Positions 12,701-24,986 of a stretch of 64,000 bases of DNA are shown here, in pieces. This stretch comes from Phytophthora quininea (lineage: Eukaryota; Oomycota; Peronosporomycetes; Peronosporales; Peronosporaceae), in assembly GCA_011947345.1 (NCBI GenBank), contig JAAVTG010000023.1, positions 434,001-498,000 of the forward strand. The letters are read 5' to 3'. Positions within the stretch are counted from its first letter, which is position 1; each line of letters starts with the position of its first letter. The notes under the pieces were generated by a model. It made no database searches and was not told the origin of the DNA. It saw only the letters and a program-made list of their open reading frames with translations. A program made the position numbers and the translations under genes.

Positions 12701-15700
12701 GCTGACGGGGGCTTATGGTCCTGAGATCCCGATATCGCTGGGGGCAATTCGTACATCGAGGCCACGTCATTTGGGGGAGGGGCAACCAACTTTCGAGCTA
12801 ACTTGAAACAAATTTTTAGCGCAGCTTTGGCTTCACCAACGGCAGATTTGATCCGGCCTTCAGAAAGATGAATATCTGATAGTATCACATGGATAAACAA
12901 TTCACGCATTCCCACAGCTTTTGCCACCATCGTGGTCTTACGAAGTTGCCCCAAACCCGTGTTCTTGTCATGAATTGCGGTTATTGCGTTTAGTAAATGC
13001 TGGTATCGTTTAAACGGGTCCGTGAAGGAGGAGGTCGCAGCTGCAGCAATTTGCGCATCGACTTGCTCAAATTGCTCCCACACATTGCACTCATTGTCCG
13101 GCAAATAGTGTAATTGTTCTTCAACTTTAACGACACGTTCATCGATGTTGGTATCAAGTAAGCACAGCAAAGGAGGAGGCACAGCACTCATGGAGGAAGC
13201 CTTCTTGCCCATAGACCCTTGATGGGATTTAAGCAAATTCCTTGCCGCTGCTTCCAGAGCTGAGCAAGAAATCAAAGATAGCGAATTGCAAACCGCTTCC
13301 ATGCAGCAAACCACTCGAGGTCCGTCAAAGAGAAACCCGCAGCGATCGCAATGTCCCCAGTACATCATACAACGCTCAAAATCTGCTATCGCGCTTTCTT
13401 CGCTGATCGATTCAACATTGTATGCGTCCATTTTATCCTCCTCTGTAGCGTAACTCCTCATGAGCATAATTTCCATTGTAATTACTCCACGCCAACCAAA
13501 TAGCCCGCCAAGGTCACTATCTGCGGAAGCACAACGCTGAAGCTTTTCTGATGCGGCGCATAGCGAACGATGTGCCTCTTCAAGTCCTTCAATTGCACTT
13601 GTATAATCGTGCCTGCCGTAGTAAGCACTGTAGCTCCATTTACGCTTACTCAAAGCCTTAGAAGCTTGAGTCAGCACAGCACGATACAGATCAGCATTTT
13701 CTGCATCTTCCATTGGTTTCATCAAAATGTCGTCAAGAACACCCTCTAGAGCACAACACAAATCCACAACCTCCATTTGTGAGGCTTCATCTGCAACGTC
13801 TTCGTCTTTGCTCTCTTGGATTCGCATATGAATCATAACTTTAGTCCCGGATTGTTCGAAAGCCACTCGAAGCGCACGCCATAACTCCGTTATCTGGTCT
13901 TCGGCAATGTGGCGCGCCTTAAAAACATGGGAGGCATTATCTACAAACCCCTTAAAATTGCAAATGATGACATCTATCTTCTCAACTTTCAACTCTTCCA
14001 CAACAAGAGAAGCAAATTTTTCGACAGTAGACTGCGGGATCTTGTCGTTAATAGTGCCACAGTATATCAGCGAGTACCACGTGAATTTTCGCGCCTTTGG
14101 AATATCATCCATCTCGTGGAAGCAGTGTGCTAGTAAGGAGACGATGGCATCCACTTTCAACTGCACATGCGCATTGTGGATTTGAGCTGCATTGAAATTA
14201 CTGCACATGACGTACTCGAGGTAGCTTTCCGCCAGCTCGAACGCCCCCATCAGTGCTGATATCGTATCTTGGTAGTTCTTCGTTTTATAACAGCAGGTCG
14301 CGAGGCCATAGCATTCCCGCGCAATCGACTTCAGATCACTCAATACACCTTGCAAAATTACTTCACTGGGCTTGCCGTCCATTGTTGCTTCATCTAAAAG
14401 TTCTCGTACAAAAGTCACGTGTCGATACAGCGCTTTTATCTGTAGCTTCGAAATGTCAGCTTTGTCATTGATACATCCGCGTACTAAAAGCACAACTGCC
14501 ATCCGGTACAGCCGCGACTCATCAACCACAAGTTCATCATTAGTTTTGCTTTCTGTGGCGGACACAAGTGCTCGGACTTTCTTCAATGTTTTGGCCATTT
14601 CATCAAAACTGCGCAGGGCAAACAGGTTAATTGAGCTCAACAACACAGATACTTTGCAGCAAAAACGCTTACCTCAAAATGACCTGGTTGTGCAGCTTGT
14701 ATTTCGCGGAATACTGGAAATTGACTGTGTAGTTGAACAATTTCGCAGAGCTTCTCTTGATGCATCGAGTCATAAACGAAACAAATCCTGCATGCTTTCG
14801 CGTAATATCATCGAATAGGGCATCCAACGATTCCACTTTCTTTAGACACACTCGTGCGGCCTTCTCAGCACGACTACTCCACCCTTCCGCCGAAATATGA
14901 TGGACAAGTTCGTAAACAATTTTACTTATACCAGCCTTCATCCGTTGACAAAACTCTGTGTCCTCATTTTGTAGCCTGCAGAACCCCATCCCGTCAACAG
15001 ATCCAGCGTGACTGAGAAGACTTCCTGCTAGTGAAAACAGCAAACAATACTGTATAGATTTCCCTTGATCTCCGAACGGTTGCGCGTACTGTATCGCATT
15101 ATCCAAGATCATCACACTCTCCATTTCTTGCCCAGATTGATCGCATATTAAAGCGAAGTGCTCAAACCACTGAATATACTCCCATTGAAAGGCCTTGGAC
15201 TGTACAGAACGATTCAAATCAGCAAAAATTCCACAGCAGTAACAAAAACACTCTGCGACGTACACTGTACAGGTGCCTCGACTTCGGTTGGGTCAGAGCC
15301 AAAGCGTTTGCGGATCGAATGTAAAACGAAGTTACCTCCTGGAGTCCCAGCTCTGATTTCTTTGATGCACGCTCGTGTTGGATGCCTACTCGGTTTACCT
15401 ACAAAGCAATGCGCGTTAAAATAAACAAACATTGATGCCTGCATGTCCTGGACATTTCCTTCTCACCTGCTGTATAAAATACGACGATGTATAGTTTGAA
15501 CACTTGAGTAGAAACAACAGTGCTGCCTCTCGAAAACGGAGCGCTGTACTTGAAATTTCTGGAGTTTTTGCGCTCCATTTTCAACGGTCGAAGCGGATTT
15601 CCACAGTATTCGGAACGTCCGGTCACTGAGCGAAGATATCAACTTTGAATTGTCGCCTGGTAGCCTGTGTAAGTGTTCGATCCACGACGACATCGTGTTT

Positions 15701-16642
15701 TTAGCTGTGAATAAAATACTCTGCACAGCAAAAAGAGTTGAGAATAAAAAAACAGAATTAGCACGAATCTTACCTCGTATTGCTTTGCAGCATTCATCAG
15801 TGAAATGCACGTGTTCGTGTGCCCCAGAACCAATTTAGCAAATTGCTCTGAGTGACAGTCTCTTGGCGTCGGTAGATCGGCTAAAACTTGCAAATGTTTC
15901 GCCATATTCTTTGCGAGATCTTTCCCACCATCATCGTCAAGCACAATAGACACCATCGAGATTGCTCCACACTTTTCACCCTTGCTCAGCTTTGCGTCAG
16001 CAGTCCACAACCGAATACGAATGCAGGCAGCTACACATATTGCAGACAATTGCGTCTGCATGTCAACATGACTTCGTTAATTCACTAATCAGAATAGATA
16101 TCCTCGTCAACACGTACCCCAGGCAGTTCCGCATATTTCTTGGCCACTTGGTACATCAAATTCTCCACCACGAGTTCTCCAAGTTTCACTGTATGCTCCA
16201 GCAGACACACCATACACAGCGCCATACATGCCAAGTCCATCGCCGTCGTTATATCTTCTTGATCTACCACAAACAAAAAATAATGAAGTCCGCAGTACGC
16301 TCAGTCGATACAGCAGTATTACCCACCCTCAGATTTAGCTGTAGCAGCCGTGTACGCTCTGATGACACTCTGTGCCAATTTAGCAGCGAACACCACGTCC
16401 TTCTTGGCTTCCTTTGTCGCTCTCTGGCCTTCTATCCTCCACGCCGTTATCCAATCCGATCGTCTGCAGCTTACCGCGGCTTCTAGCAGCTTCAGACACG
16501 CCTGTACCGCTCTATCGGCGTTGATATCTCGCACAGATCCTGTTATTAATGTCAGGAACGTCTCCATGGCGCTGTTTGCTCGTCCTGGGCGTTTAACGAG
16601 GGCTAGCAGCTGCTCTCGCGCCGCCCCACTCTTCCCCGCCAT
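9715..16642 (-). CDS. ESP1: Separase (peptidase C50), full-length multi-exon gene
   Basis: Separase is the caspase-fold protease that cleaves the cohesin kleisin to start sister-chromatid separation. The C-terminal catalytic domain (10.6-9.7 kb) has FLLNPAGDLKATQ, the catalytic His in IYCGHGSG and the catalytic Cys in LLFGCSSG, followed by PAVLAMLWDVTDRDID, all typical of the family. The long upstream part is TPR/ARM-like helical repeat. An MKISELKHHLASVGLST stretch just before the protease looks like a SAP motif. Well-supported introns include 16326-16264, 16117-16056, 15773-15721, 11124-11064 and 10279-10207; others are near 12530-12577 and 11430. One-base breaks occur at 10155-10158 (between His and Cys), at about 10657 and around 15.2-15.6 kb. 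Predicted length is about 2,100 residues, normal for separase. The start is MAGKSGAAREQ at 16642. Confidence 0.92.
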
Positions 16643-16728
16643 TTTTGTTCGAATAATGGAGGCTAAGTACGATCAATAACCGCACTTAACGTGCCTGCAC
16701 ACCAAGCACCAAAGACAAGCAGATCATC
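16643..16728. promoter_or_regulatory. Divergent promoter of separase and octanoyltransferase
   Basis: Eighty-six bases separate the two start codons. On the minus strand CCATTATTCGAAC lies just upstream of the separase ATG and resembles an oomycete Inr. Confidence 0.45.
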
Positions 16729-17583
16729 ATGAGCCTCCGCAGTGCTCTCCGTGGCGCTACAGCGCTCGTGCGACGTCCATACAGCTCTGCGATTACTTGC
16801 AACTCCTCTCGCTGCTTATCTACTCAAGCAGCAGCCGTAGAAGCTCCTCAACCACAGCGTAAGTGCGTCGCCTACCGACTGGGCCGAGTGGACTACGAGA
16901 CGGCGTGGGATTGGCAGAAGCAGCTTATCCAGCAGCGCGTTCTGGCACTACGAGAGGGTCGTTCGGTGGAGAACGATGTGGCACTCGTGCTGGAGCACCC
17001 CAGCATCTACACGTTGGGCCGTGGTGGTACTATGGACAACGTCAAGTTCGACCCGGCCAAAGACGACATCAAGTTGATGCGAGTCGACCGAGGTGGCGAA
17101 GTCACATACCATGGGCCTGGCCAAGTGGTTGTGTACCCGATTCTGGACCTGACGCAGCACAAGAAGGACTTGCACTGGTACCTCCGTCACGTAGAAGAAG
17201 TAGTGATCAAGACGTTGGCCACGTTTGAAATCCAAGGGGAACGGGTGGACGGCCTCACTGGCGTTTGGGTGGAGGAGAAGCCAGGCATGGGCGACGAAGA
17301 GCACCGCAAAGGCAGCTATGCTCGCGAGATGAGGAAGATTTGTGCGGTCGGGACGCACGCGAGCAGGTGGATCACCATGCATGGCTTCGCGCTCAATGTC
17401 AAGACGAACCTGCGCGAGTTTGATCGCATCATTCCGTGTGGGATTGACGACCGAGCGGTGACGAGCATTGAGCGTCTGCGTCCGGACGTAACGATCCGGC
17501 AGGTTCAGGATGCCGCGATCGAGGCGATCGGCGAAGTTTTCAACCTCGAAATGGAAGCTGTCGAGGCCAAGACGCCGCTATAG
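16729..17583 (+). CDS. LIPT2: Mitochondrial octanoyltransferase (LipB/LIPT2)
   Basis: Transfers octanoate from acyl carrier protein to lipoyl-dependent enzymes, the first step of protein lipoylation in mitochondria. The protein has 284 residues in a single intact exon. An Arg/Ser-rich N-terminus (residues 1-40, SLRSALRGATALVRRPYSS) is a good mitochondrial presequence. Family motifs are RGGEVTYHGPGQVVVYPI (about 122-139), the catalytic Lys region KICAVGTHASRWITMHG (about 204-220) and the catalytic Cys in RIIPCGID (about 237). Length and order fit the family. It runs convergently towards the PPC decarboxylase gene, 26 bases away. Confidence 0.96.
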   Translation: MSLRSALRGATALVRRPYSSAITCNSSRCLSTQAAAVEAPQPQRKCVAYRLGRVDYETAWDWQKQLIQQRVLALREGRSVENDVALVLEHPSIYTLGRGGTMDNVKFDPAKDDIKLMRVDRGGEVTYHGPGQVVVYPILDLTQHKKDLHWYLRHVEEVVIKTLATFEIQGERVDGLTGVWVEEKPGMGDEEHRKGSYAREMRKICAVGTHASRWITMHGFALNVKTNLREFDRIIPCGIDDRAVTSIERLRPDVTIRQVQDAAIEAIGEVFNLEMEAVEAKTPL

Positions 17584-17609
17584 AGGAGAGTTGCATTTCA
17601 TGTTTTGCT

Positions 17610-18470
17610 TTAGTCGGTGAAGGTGAGTTGCTGCAGTTGATCCTTCGTGTAGCTGACGATGTTGCCGACTGTTGCGAGACCTCCGTTGCCTGTAGATACC
17701 AAACAAAGACAACTGTGAATAGAGATCGCACACGGTTAGCAATAGATCGTACCAACGACCCCGCAGGCGAGTTTCTTCTCGACTGGAGGCACCATCTTGT
17801 ACCCGAATTCCTTCAGCACAGCAAGCTGCTTTGCTGTCATCGGGTGGTTCCACATGTCGGTGTTCATCGCCGGTGCAAAGATGAACGGTTTGGTCATGGT
17901 CCACGCTCGAGCCACACAGGTCTGCAGCACTGTCAGGGTCATCTTATCGATACAAAGAACTTCTTCTACACACCAGGAGGTTGTCCGACAAGCCGTTAGC
18001 CAGTTTCGCCAATGTATTCGCTGACATAGGCGCCAGCAGCATCACGTCCGCCCAGTCCTTCAACTGCAGCAAAACCCCGTCACACTCTTACTACCCTCCT
18101 TCAAAACCTGCATCTCTCTCACCTCAATATGTCGGACGCTGTCCCCTACAACATTCCATGCTGCCCATTCGTCCTCATCGCGGATGACTGGGATGTGACC
18201 TTCCGCGCCCTCATTTAACTTGGTCGCCGCTTCGAACTGTTCCCACACCGTTGGATTGTACTCTTTCGCGCGTTGCACGAAGAAATCCGCCGCTTTTGTG
18301 AGTACGACGCAGACCTGGTAATAGTCGACCGCTTAAACCCCATTTCTGCAGTGATACACCAAGTCTAAACCCACCTCCGCCGTCTCGGACAGACGCACTG
18401 CGATTTCCGGCACCTTGACAGTCGCCACGCTGCCACTAGCACACAGCAGCACTCGAGGACGGCGCTGCAT
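17610..18470 (-). CDS. PPCDC: Phosphopantothenoylcysteine decarboxylase (coenzyme A synthesis)
   Basis: FMN-dependent decarboxylase making 4'-phosphopantetheine, step three of CoA synthesis. Five exons splice cleanly in frame: 18470-18375, 18314-18123, 18063-17974, 17921-17753 and 17689-17610, giving 208 residues. That matches the HAL3/PPCDC length. Visible motifs are VLLCASGSVATVKVP (flavin site), HIELKDWAD with the catalytic His, LLAPMSANTLAKLANGL, PAMNTDMW with the substrate-binding Asn, and KLACGVVGNG with the active Cys. Introns are 52-63 bases. It shares a 74-base divergent promoter with the CHD1L-like gene. Confidence 0.95.
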
Positions 18471-18522
18471 TCTTCCCGTAGACGTGATCGAATGATGGTC
18501 CCTAAAAACTCGATTATCAATG

Positions 18523-18538
18523 TTTCATTCCCTAATTT
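18523..18538 (+). promoter_or_regulatory. Inr+FPR core promoter of the CHD1L-like gene
   Basis: TTTCATTCCCTAATTT matches the oomycete initiator joined to the flanking promoter region, 7 bases before the start codon at 18545. This implies a very short 5' leader. Confidence 0.6.
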
Positions 18539-18544
18539 GGCACT

Positions 18545-21337
18545 ATGGAGGACATCGTCAAAACACTGGAGCACTGCGAGCAGAAGGAGACGTCGCTAGC
18601 AGACGCCACTACGACCCAACCGACGCTGCTACAGAACGTGACGCTACATGACTATCAGCTGGAAGGGCTGCGATGGCTTCTCCGCAAGTTCGAGCAGCAA
18701 TTGAACCCCATTCTAGGAGATGAAATGGGACTCGGCAAGACCTTGCAAGTTATCGCCTTTATTGCAGCATTGGTGACCGCAGATCAAGACCAGAAGAAGC
18801 CTAACGCCGGTCGGTTCTTGATCATCGCACCGTTGAGTGTGCTTCCCAACTGGATGGAGCAGTTCGAGCAGTTCGCGCCGAGTATTGCAACAGTCATGTA
18901 CATCAGTCAACCGACTGAACGAGTGGCTATTCAGAAGTCTGTATCTGCTGCACCAGTAGACAAGCCGTTGGTATTGGTGGCGTCGTACGAAATGCTGTAC
19001 GCGGATCACGACTTCTTTGGGAAAACAACATGGCAGTTGTTAATTCTGGACGAGGGTCATCGACTCAAGAACCCAAAAGGAAGACTCTACGACGTGGTCT
19101 CCAACAAGATCCATGCCCACCACAAGGTGATTTTGTCAGGGACTCCCATTCAGAATGACCTGCAAGAACTGTTTGCTCTGCTGTCGATCTTGAATCCTAA
19201 CATCTTTGACGACCAGAAGTTGTTTGAGAACACTTTTGGAGAGTACTTCTCAGCTAAGGCACAGCGACTTGACGAACAGCATCGGGATCGATCCAAGCGA
19301 GTGCGAAAAGCGGAAGGCTTGATGAGCAGACTGCTGTCTCCTTTGCTACTATTGCGCTCAGTGCAGGACGTTCAAAACGCGTTCACTTTACCTCCAATTT
19401 CTGAAATGGTCGTCCACACTCCGATGTCGCCCATGCAACGTGCGTACTATAAGGAGGTGATCGCCAAAAGCGCCGACGTGTTTAGCAAAGCAAAGGTCCA
19501 AGACAAGTACGTACCTGTGTGAAATTCTGATAGCAATATCTGACCCCCCCGTTCTGTGTTGTTTCTAGGGTCTCACTACTGAATATTCTACCGCATTTGA
19601 GGAAGGCGTGCAATCATCCATACCTGTTTCCTGGGGCAGAAGCTGAGCCATTCGTGGAAGGTAGCCACTTGTACGAAAACAGTGGCAAACTGTTCGTGCT
19701 CCACCAGATTCTACCACGACTAAAGCAAGAAGGCCACTGCGTGTTGCTGTTCAGCCAGTCCACCGCGTTCTTAGATATCATTCAAGATTTCCTTACATTA
19801 GAGAGCTTCGCTTACGAACGCATCGATGGATCAGTGCGTGGCAAGGAGCGCTGGCAGGCCATTGAAAGGTTCCGAAAGGACCCCGACACTTTTGTTTTCC
19901 TGATCTCAACGCGTGCTGGTGGCGTTGGACTCAATCTGCAGCGTGCAGATACCGTCATTTTCGCCGACTCAGACTACAATCCTCAAGTCGATCTGCAGGC
20001 CGTCGCGCGTGCGTACAGGTTGGGCCAAACGAAGTCCATACATGTGATCAAGTTTCTCTGTGCTAATACTGTTGAGGAGAGCATCTATCGCCGGGCACTC
20101 AAGAAGATGCGCATGGCTAACCGAATCTGTAACCTCGCCCGCCGTACTGATGAAGACGACGTTGATGACGACGAAAGCGGTGAAAACTTGATGGAAATGA
20201 TCCAGTTTGGACTACATCGGTTGATGGAAGAAAGCGCGGGTGAAAGCGAAGACGCCTTCATGAAGCCTCTTGATGAGGAATACATTCGGCACATTCTGAT
20301 GCGTAAAATGACCGATTCAATCGAAGAAGGAGCTGAACATGTCGACAAGATCGTCTCGACGCTAAAGAATGACAAACTGCTAGAGTCAGGCGGAGATTTT
20401 CGCGAGGAGAACATGTACTACTTCGAAGGAGAAGACTACTCGAAAGCTGCAGATGCCAAGGCAAAGGACACGAAATCGCTTTTGAAGTTATGCAAAGAGG
20501 CTGGGTCAAACTCAAAGCGACGAAAGAAATCTGCGCTTGGACGGTATGAGATAAGTGACGATGAGGAAGACGAAGATGAAGAAAGCGCAGAACTGAGTGC
20601 GGAGGCAGAAGCAGAACGCGCTCGAAAACGAGAAGAACGACGCCAACGAGCGCTGCAGCTCAAGCTAGTTAAGTGGAAAGCCAACAATTATGTGTCAGCA
20701 GCTATCGACGTCAACAGCGCTGGCAATGGCAACACACAATCATCGCCACGGAGCGCAAGTTCATCTCCATACCAAGGCCAGCTGTACTACAAGGCGGGGG
20801 ATGCTAGTCAGCCCAGCCTCGACTCTCTCCACTCCAATGCCTATATTATCTTGCATTGCGTCGACACAAGTGGAGTTTGGAGCTCGCGAGGGTTCTTCCG
20901 CAGCCTATCGGCTCTGTCACCAACCATTCAAGAGCAGTATGAAGCAGCAGGTCGAAATGGCGATCTCAAGCTTGGCAGTGCGCATCTTATTCGCCTGCCA
21001 CCGCAAACCTCCTAATAGGCACGACCCCATCGACAACTACGTGTGCTTACTTGTCGTTCAAGGATTCTCTGGCAAGAAGAAGCAACGTCTGGCAAATGGA
21101 GCAGTGCAACTCATCCGTAAGGGGAACTCATCAAGCTTTCGTTTGAATGCGCTGGGGATAGCTCTTCAAACTCTGGCGCAGCGAGCTCTCCAGCTGAATG
21201 CTAGTGTTCATCTGCCTCGAATTGGCTATGGCACTCCGAATTTCAATTGGTACGCTGTCGAACGCTTGCTGGCGAGAAACCTTCGAGACGCGGGAGTTGA
21301 GGCAACCATTTACTATTACTCCGCCAGAAGGCCGTAA
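18545..21337 (+). CDS. CHD1L: SNF2-family remodeller with C-terminal macro domain (CHD1L/ALC1 type)
   Basis: ATP-dependent nucleosome remodeller; in animals ALC1 is recruited to DNA damage by poly(ADP-ribose) through its macro domain. The ATPase starts at about residue 35: LHDYQLEGLRWLL, Walker A GDEMGLGKT, Walker B as ILDEGH (family DEAH/DEGH), LSGTPIQNDLQELF. The helicase C lobe has LISTRAGGVGLNLQ and AYRLGQTKSIHVIKFL. A Lys/Glu linker leads to a macro domain with VDTSGVWSSRGFFRSLSALS, ASVHLPRIGYGTPNFNWY and IYYYSARRP, closely like ALC1. One intron is at 19507-19568. A frame break at about 20990-21010 (one extra or two missing bases) falls inside the macro domain. The macro domain is what separates it from other SNF2 groups. 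Confidence 0.93.
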
Positions 21338-21414
21338 GTCTTCTTCATACTACGTCTTGAAAAACCTCATGAGCTCTTCGCTACATCATCACCAGTACAT
21401 CAATAGTACGGAAC

Positions 21415-23548
21415 TCACTCAAGAGTATCGTCTTCAGCACTGATGTAGTGCGATTCAAAGTCTGGGAAGTGGTCCTTTGCGTCGTCTTGCGGGGTCACTC
21501 CAATAGCACTCAAGTTGGCGAGCAGCACCCGTCTCGTATCTTTGAGCGAGTGGAGTTCTTCTTTGCGATGCTCAAGCTGATGCTCCAGAAGCCTGAGCTC
21601 TTCGCTCATTTGCGTCACTTGCTCTAGGGATATGTTCCCGTCGGCTTCGTCATTCGCGGCCGCTAGCAGCGCAACATTTTTGACTTTCCACTGGGCTTGC
21701 TGAGCCTCCACTTGGGGCTCCTTGTTTGCGATCTGGTGTTTGATCTCGCGCAGCAAGATCCGGTTTCTGAACTCGCACAAGGGGTTCTTGCAACGCTCTG
21801 TGTGGGCTTCAGTTCTGTGCCAGTTGCGGCAAATGGCATCGCGGCACGACACACCATCGCTGCACTGTCGAGCTCGAATCTGTTCGCAGTTTCTCGCACA
21901 AACTTTACCTGGTGGCGGGTTACAGAGCACTGCATCTACGAACGCGATGGATTTGCGCAGGCAAGACTTAAAGCGGCTCGCTTGACTTGCCCCTCTCGTT
22001 CGAGCGTCGCAGAGTCCTGGAACAGGCCTCTCGTTGTCACTGTCGGTGGAATTATCTTCACGTACCTCGTTGTCTTTGTCGTCTTGAGGATTTATCGGTT
22101 CCGGGCGAACTGCAACATTTTTATCCAAGTCGTTTAACGAATTCAAGAGTTGTTGGTAGCGCGTGCGCGCGGCGCCGATGTCAAGCGAATCTGGCGCCAG
22201 CTCAAGGCTACGGACAAGATGACGCATCTCTCTTTGATCTGTTCTTCATCGATTTCCTGCGCAGTCTGACTGGTCATGCCAGCATCACTGTCATCAACAC
22301 TTGCACTTGCATTTACACCAGCTTCCGGTTGCAAACGCTCTTCATTTTTCACCTGGACAGCACTCGTTTCATGGTCAAGTTGGTCCACTTTCCCCTGCCG
22401 ATTTTCTTCTTCAGCTTCATTTGGTTGTCCTGGCTCAGGTAAAATGTTTTCAACTGCTAAGCACACCTGCTCACAAAGAGCCCCCAATATTTCACGCATG
22501 TGTTTTGCTGCTTCTTCGTCGCTCTTTGACTCGTTGTCGCTACGGAATACTCTCGAATCAACTCCTTGTAGCTCTTGCGCTGTAGCTGAGAGTTCCTTCT
22601 CTTCGCCGTCACCATGAACTTGGCCTACAGAGGTAGCGCCATTCTCTTCGGGTAGGCCAGGGTCTCCTTCGTCTCGCCTTCACTCTTCTGTTTAATGCAC
22701 TCTGAAATAGGCATTTTCTCCTGCTTCTGCTCCTTGTCAGTGCTCACATGTACTCTTTGTGGTGTCTGCCTCAGGTTCCACGCCATCGATTTGTCGTGCT
22801 TCTCCGAAGCTGCCTCCACAGCTTCCCCACCATCTCCTATTATCTCTGCACTCTGCTCTTCTTCTTGCTCAAAACTCGGCTCCAGCTGTCGAACGCAGTT
22901 GCGTCTTCTCGCTCTCACCAGAGGCTCCTCTTGCAACACATCGTGCTCTCCAAAACTCTGCGGTTTCTCTTCAAAATCGCCTTCTCCACTCTCATGCTCC
23001 TTCTCTTCATCGTCACTCTCTACGTTTCTCCAGAACGAAAGCGAGCATTTGACTCGCTTCGACTTGCTCTTGCTTTTCGTCGAGAGCCTCTTCCTCGTGC
23101 CCCACTTCCTCGACTCTTCTCCATGGATGGTGGAGTTGGGTGGAGAAATCTCCGGTTGCTCCGCCTTAATTTGTATTTGTTTGTTCTCATTTTGAGGCCG
23201 TCGGATGCGCAAGTCTTTGGTCATCACTTGACGTAGCGCAGCACCCGTCGCGCCGCTGTGGCAGGCCAGGATGAGGCGCTCCATCTGCTCCAGGAAACCG
23301 GGCGTGGTGTCCATATTGGATTCGATAAACTGTACCAATCGGGTGCAGCAATCATGGAACAGTTCATAGTTGTCGACGCCCACGACCCGGGGCTGCGCAG
23401 CCTCGAGCTCGTCCTCGAAGGCGTCCCACACGACGTCCACCGCTCTCGACACGCGCCGGCGCACCTCCCGGTCCAGCTGCGAGCGCAAGCGGCCCAGCGC
23501 CGCCCGCCGGGCCCGCGCAGCGACGCCACGGCCAGGAGTAGTTGCCAT
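21415..23548 (-). CDS. TAZ-like Cys/His family protein, copy A
   Basis: A member of a family repeated in this window. The start at 23548 gives MATTPGRGVAARARRAA. Residues about 15-120 form the conserved N-terminal domain (VRRRVSRAVDVVWDAFEDEL...CCTRLVQFIESNMDTTPGF). A long acidic/Lys-rich variable middle follows. The C-terminal domain has CNPPPGKVCARNCEQIRARQC, then CRDAICRNWH and HTERCKNPLCEF, a Cys/His arrangement like a TAZ zinc finger, then a coiled coil. The ending DHFPDFESHY is shared by all copies. Frame breaks at about 22640 and 22220 split it into three blocks. It is divergent from the first oxidoreductase gene. By analogy to TAZ domains it may be a transcription cofactor, which is inference. 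Confidence 0.68.
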
Positions 23549-23730
23549 TCCAACGATTTTCCGCAATTGACCAACGATGCGCCAGATCTGGATACGCGAT
23601 CTAAATCTAAAAACGTCACGTTGAAGTGCACTTCAACTTACCCTTTTCGGAAGTCGGTTGACTTTATTTTGCAGGTGTAATCCGAAGTGATTGCGTGAAG
23701 ACGGAGGGAAGCATGCAGCAATGCCCACCA

Positions 23731-23747
23731 CTCACTTTATATTTCCC
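23731..23747 (+). promoter_or_regulatory. Inr+FPR core promoter of oxidoreductase 1
   Basis: CTCACTTTATATTTCCC, about 18 bases before the start at 23765, fits the oomycete Inr consensus. Confidence 0.5.
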
Positions 23748-23764
23748 CTCCAAGCCAACAAGCA

Positions 23765-24763
23765 ATGACCTCCCCCAATACGTACCGAGCCTACCGGTAC
23801 GAGAACTACGGCGCGCTGGAAGACGAACTGAAGATCCACGATGCTGTCCCGCAGCCACCACTCGATGCCCGGCAGGTCCGGATCAAAGTTCGCAGCGCCG
23901 CTGTAAACCCTTTCGACCGCCTCGTAATGGAAGGGCTGGGTGCCATTTGGCTGGGGGAATCCCCGTCCAAGGAGAGACCCTTCACGATCGGCATCGACGG
24001 CGCCGGTGAGATCGTCGAGGTTGGCAGCGGCGTCAAAAGTCTGAAGGTTGGAGACGAGGTGTACTTCATGACTCCGCTGACTGGTTCGACAATGGGCACT
24101 CTGGCCGAGTATCTAGTGCTGGGACAGGAATTCGCGGCCAAGAAGCCAAACAACTTGAGTTTCAACGAAGCTGCAGCAGTGCCGTCGGTTGCGTTGACGG
24201 CGTACGCAGGGATGTTCCGCCATTCCAAGCTTGAAAAGGGTCAAACCGTGCTGGTCCTCGGCGGGAGCAGCAGCGTCGGCATGTATGCAATTCAGTTCGC
24301 GAAGGAGATCGGCGCCAAGGTCATTGCTACGACTAGTACGAGGAATATCAAGCTGGTGACGTCCCTGGGCGCTGATCAGGTCATCGACTACACCAAGGAC
24401 AAGTGGGTGGAGGTGGTGCCTCCACACTCGGTCGATGCGTTCTACGACTGTGGCGCCGAGCCTTCGGCCTGGAACGATGGAGCTCAATTGGTGCTAAAGA
24501 AGAAAACGGGTTGCTTCACTACGATTTCCCCATGGCTGAGCCCGTCAAGGAGTCGCAATTCGGCGCTCATTTAGCTGGAGAAGTTCACAACTCGGACCCG
24601 TCCGCCGACAAGCTCGATGAGATTACGAAATACATCGAGAGTGGCAAGGCCAAGCCGGTGATCGACACGGTCTACCCGTTCGAGAAGGCACTGGACGCGT
24701 ATGCCAAACTCAAGACCAAACATGCAAGGCAAGCTCGTAATCGAGGTTGCTAGTAAGGCGTAA
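23765..24763 (+). CDS. Quinone oxidoreductase, zeta-crystallin-like MDR family, copy 1
   Basis: An NADPH-dependent medium-chain reductase with a GroES-like N-domain (PQPPLDARQVRIKVRSAAVN) and a Rossmann domain (VLVLGGSSSVGMYAIQFA). It lacks the catalytic zinc ligands, as expected for quinone oxidoreductases. Two breaks occur. One base is missing in the C4 run at 24528-24531. A second break near 24727 (two missing or one extra base) comes just before a family-like tail (GKLVIEVASKA) with a stop at 24761. Corrected length is about 330 residues, equal to copy 2. Copies 1 and 2 form a head-to-tail tandem pair. If the breaks are real it would be a pseudogene. Confidence 0.85.
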
Positions 24764-24935
24764 GCGGAATATGTCTCAAGTGACACCATAGTCGACTGCA
24801 ACACGTCGTCCGACACCACTGTTGAAAAGTTTATACACTGCATCTCCATCAACACGGGAGCTTACGCTGCTCCTCTCATGGCGTTTACGTACTCAAATTG
24901 CTGTTGAAGAGAAGAAGCTGTTGACATGATACATT

Positions 24936-24950
24936 TTCACTTTTCAATTT
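24936..24950 (+). promoter_or_regulatory. Inr+FPR core promoter of oxidoreductase 2
   Basis: TTCACTTTTCAATTT, 36 bases before the start at 24987, is a near-perfect Inr+FPR element. Confidence 0.6.
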
Positions 24951-24986
24951 GCAGCGACCTACTACAACGACCAACAACAACCAACA

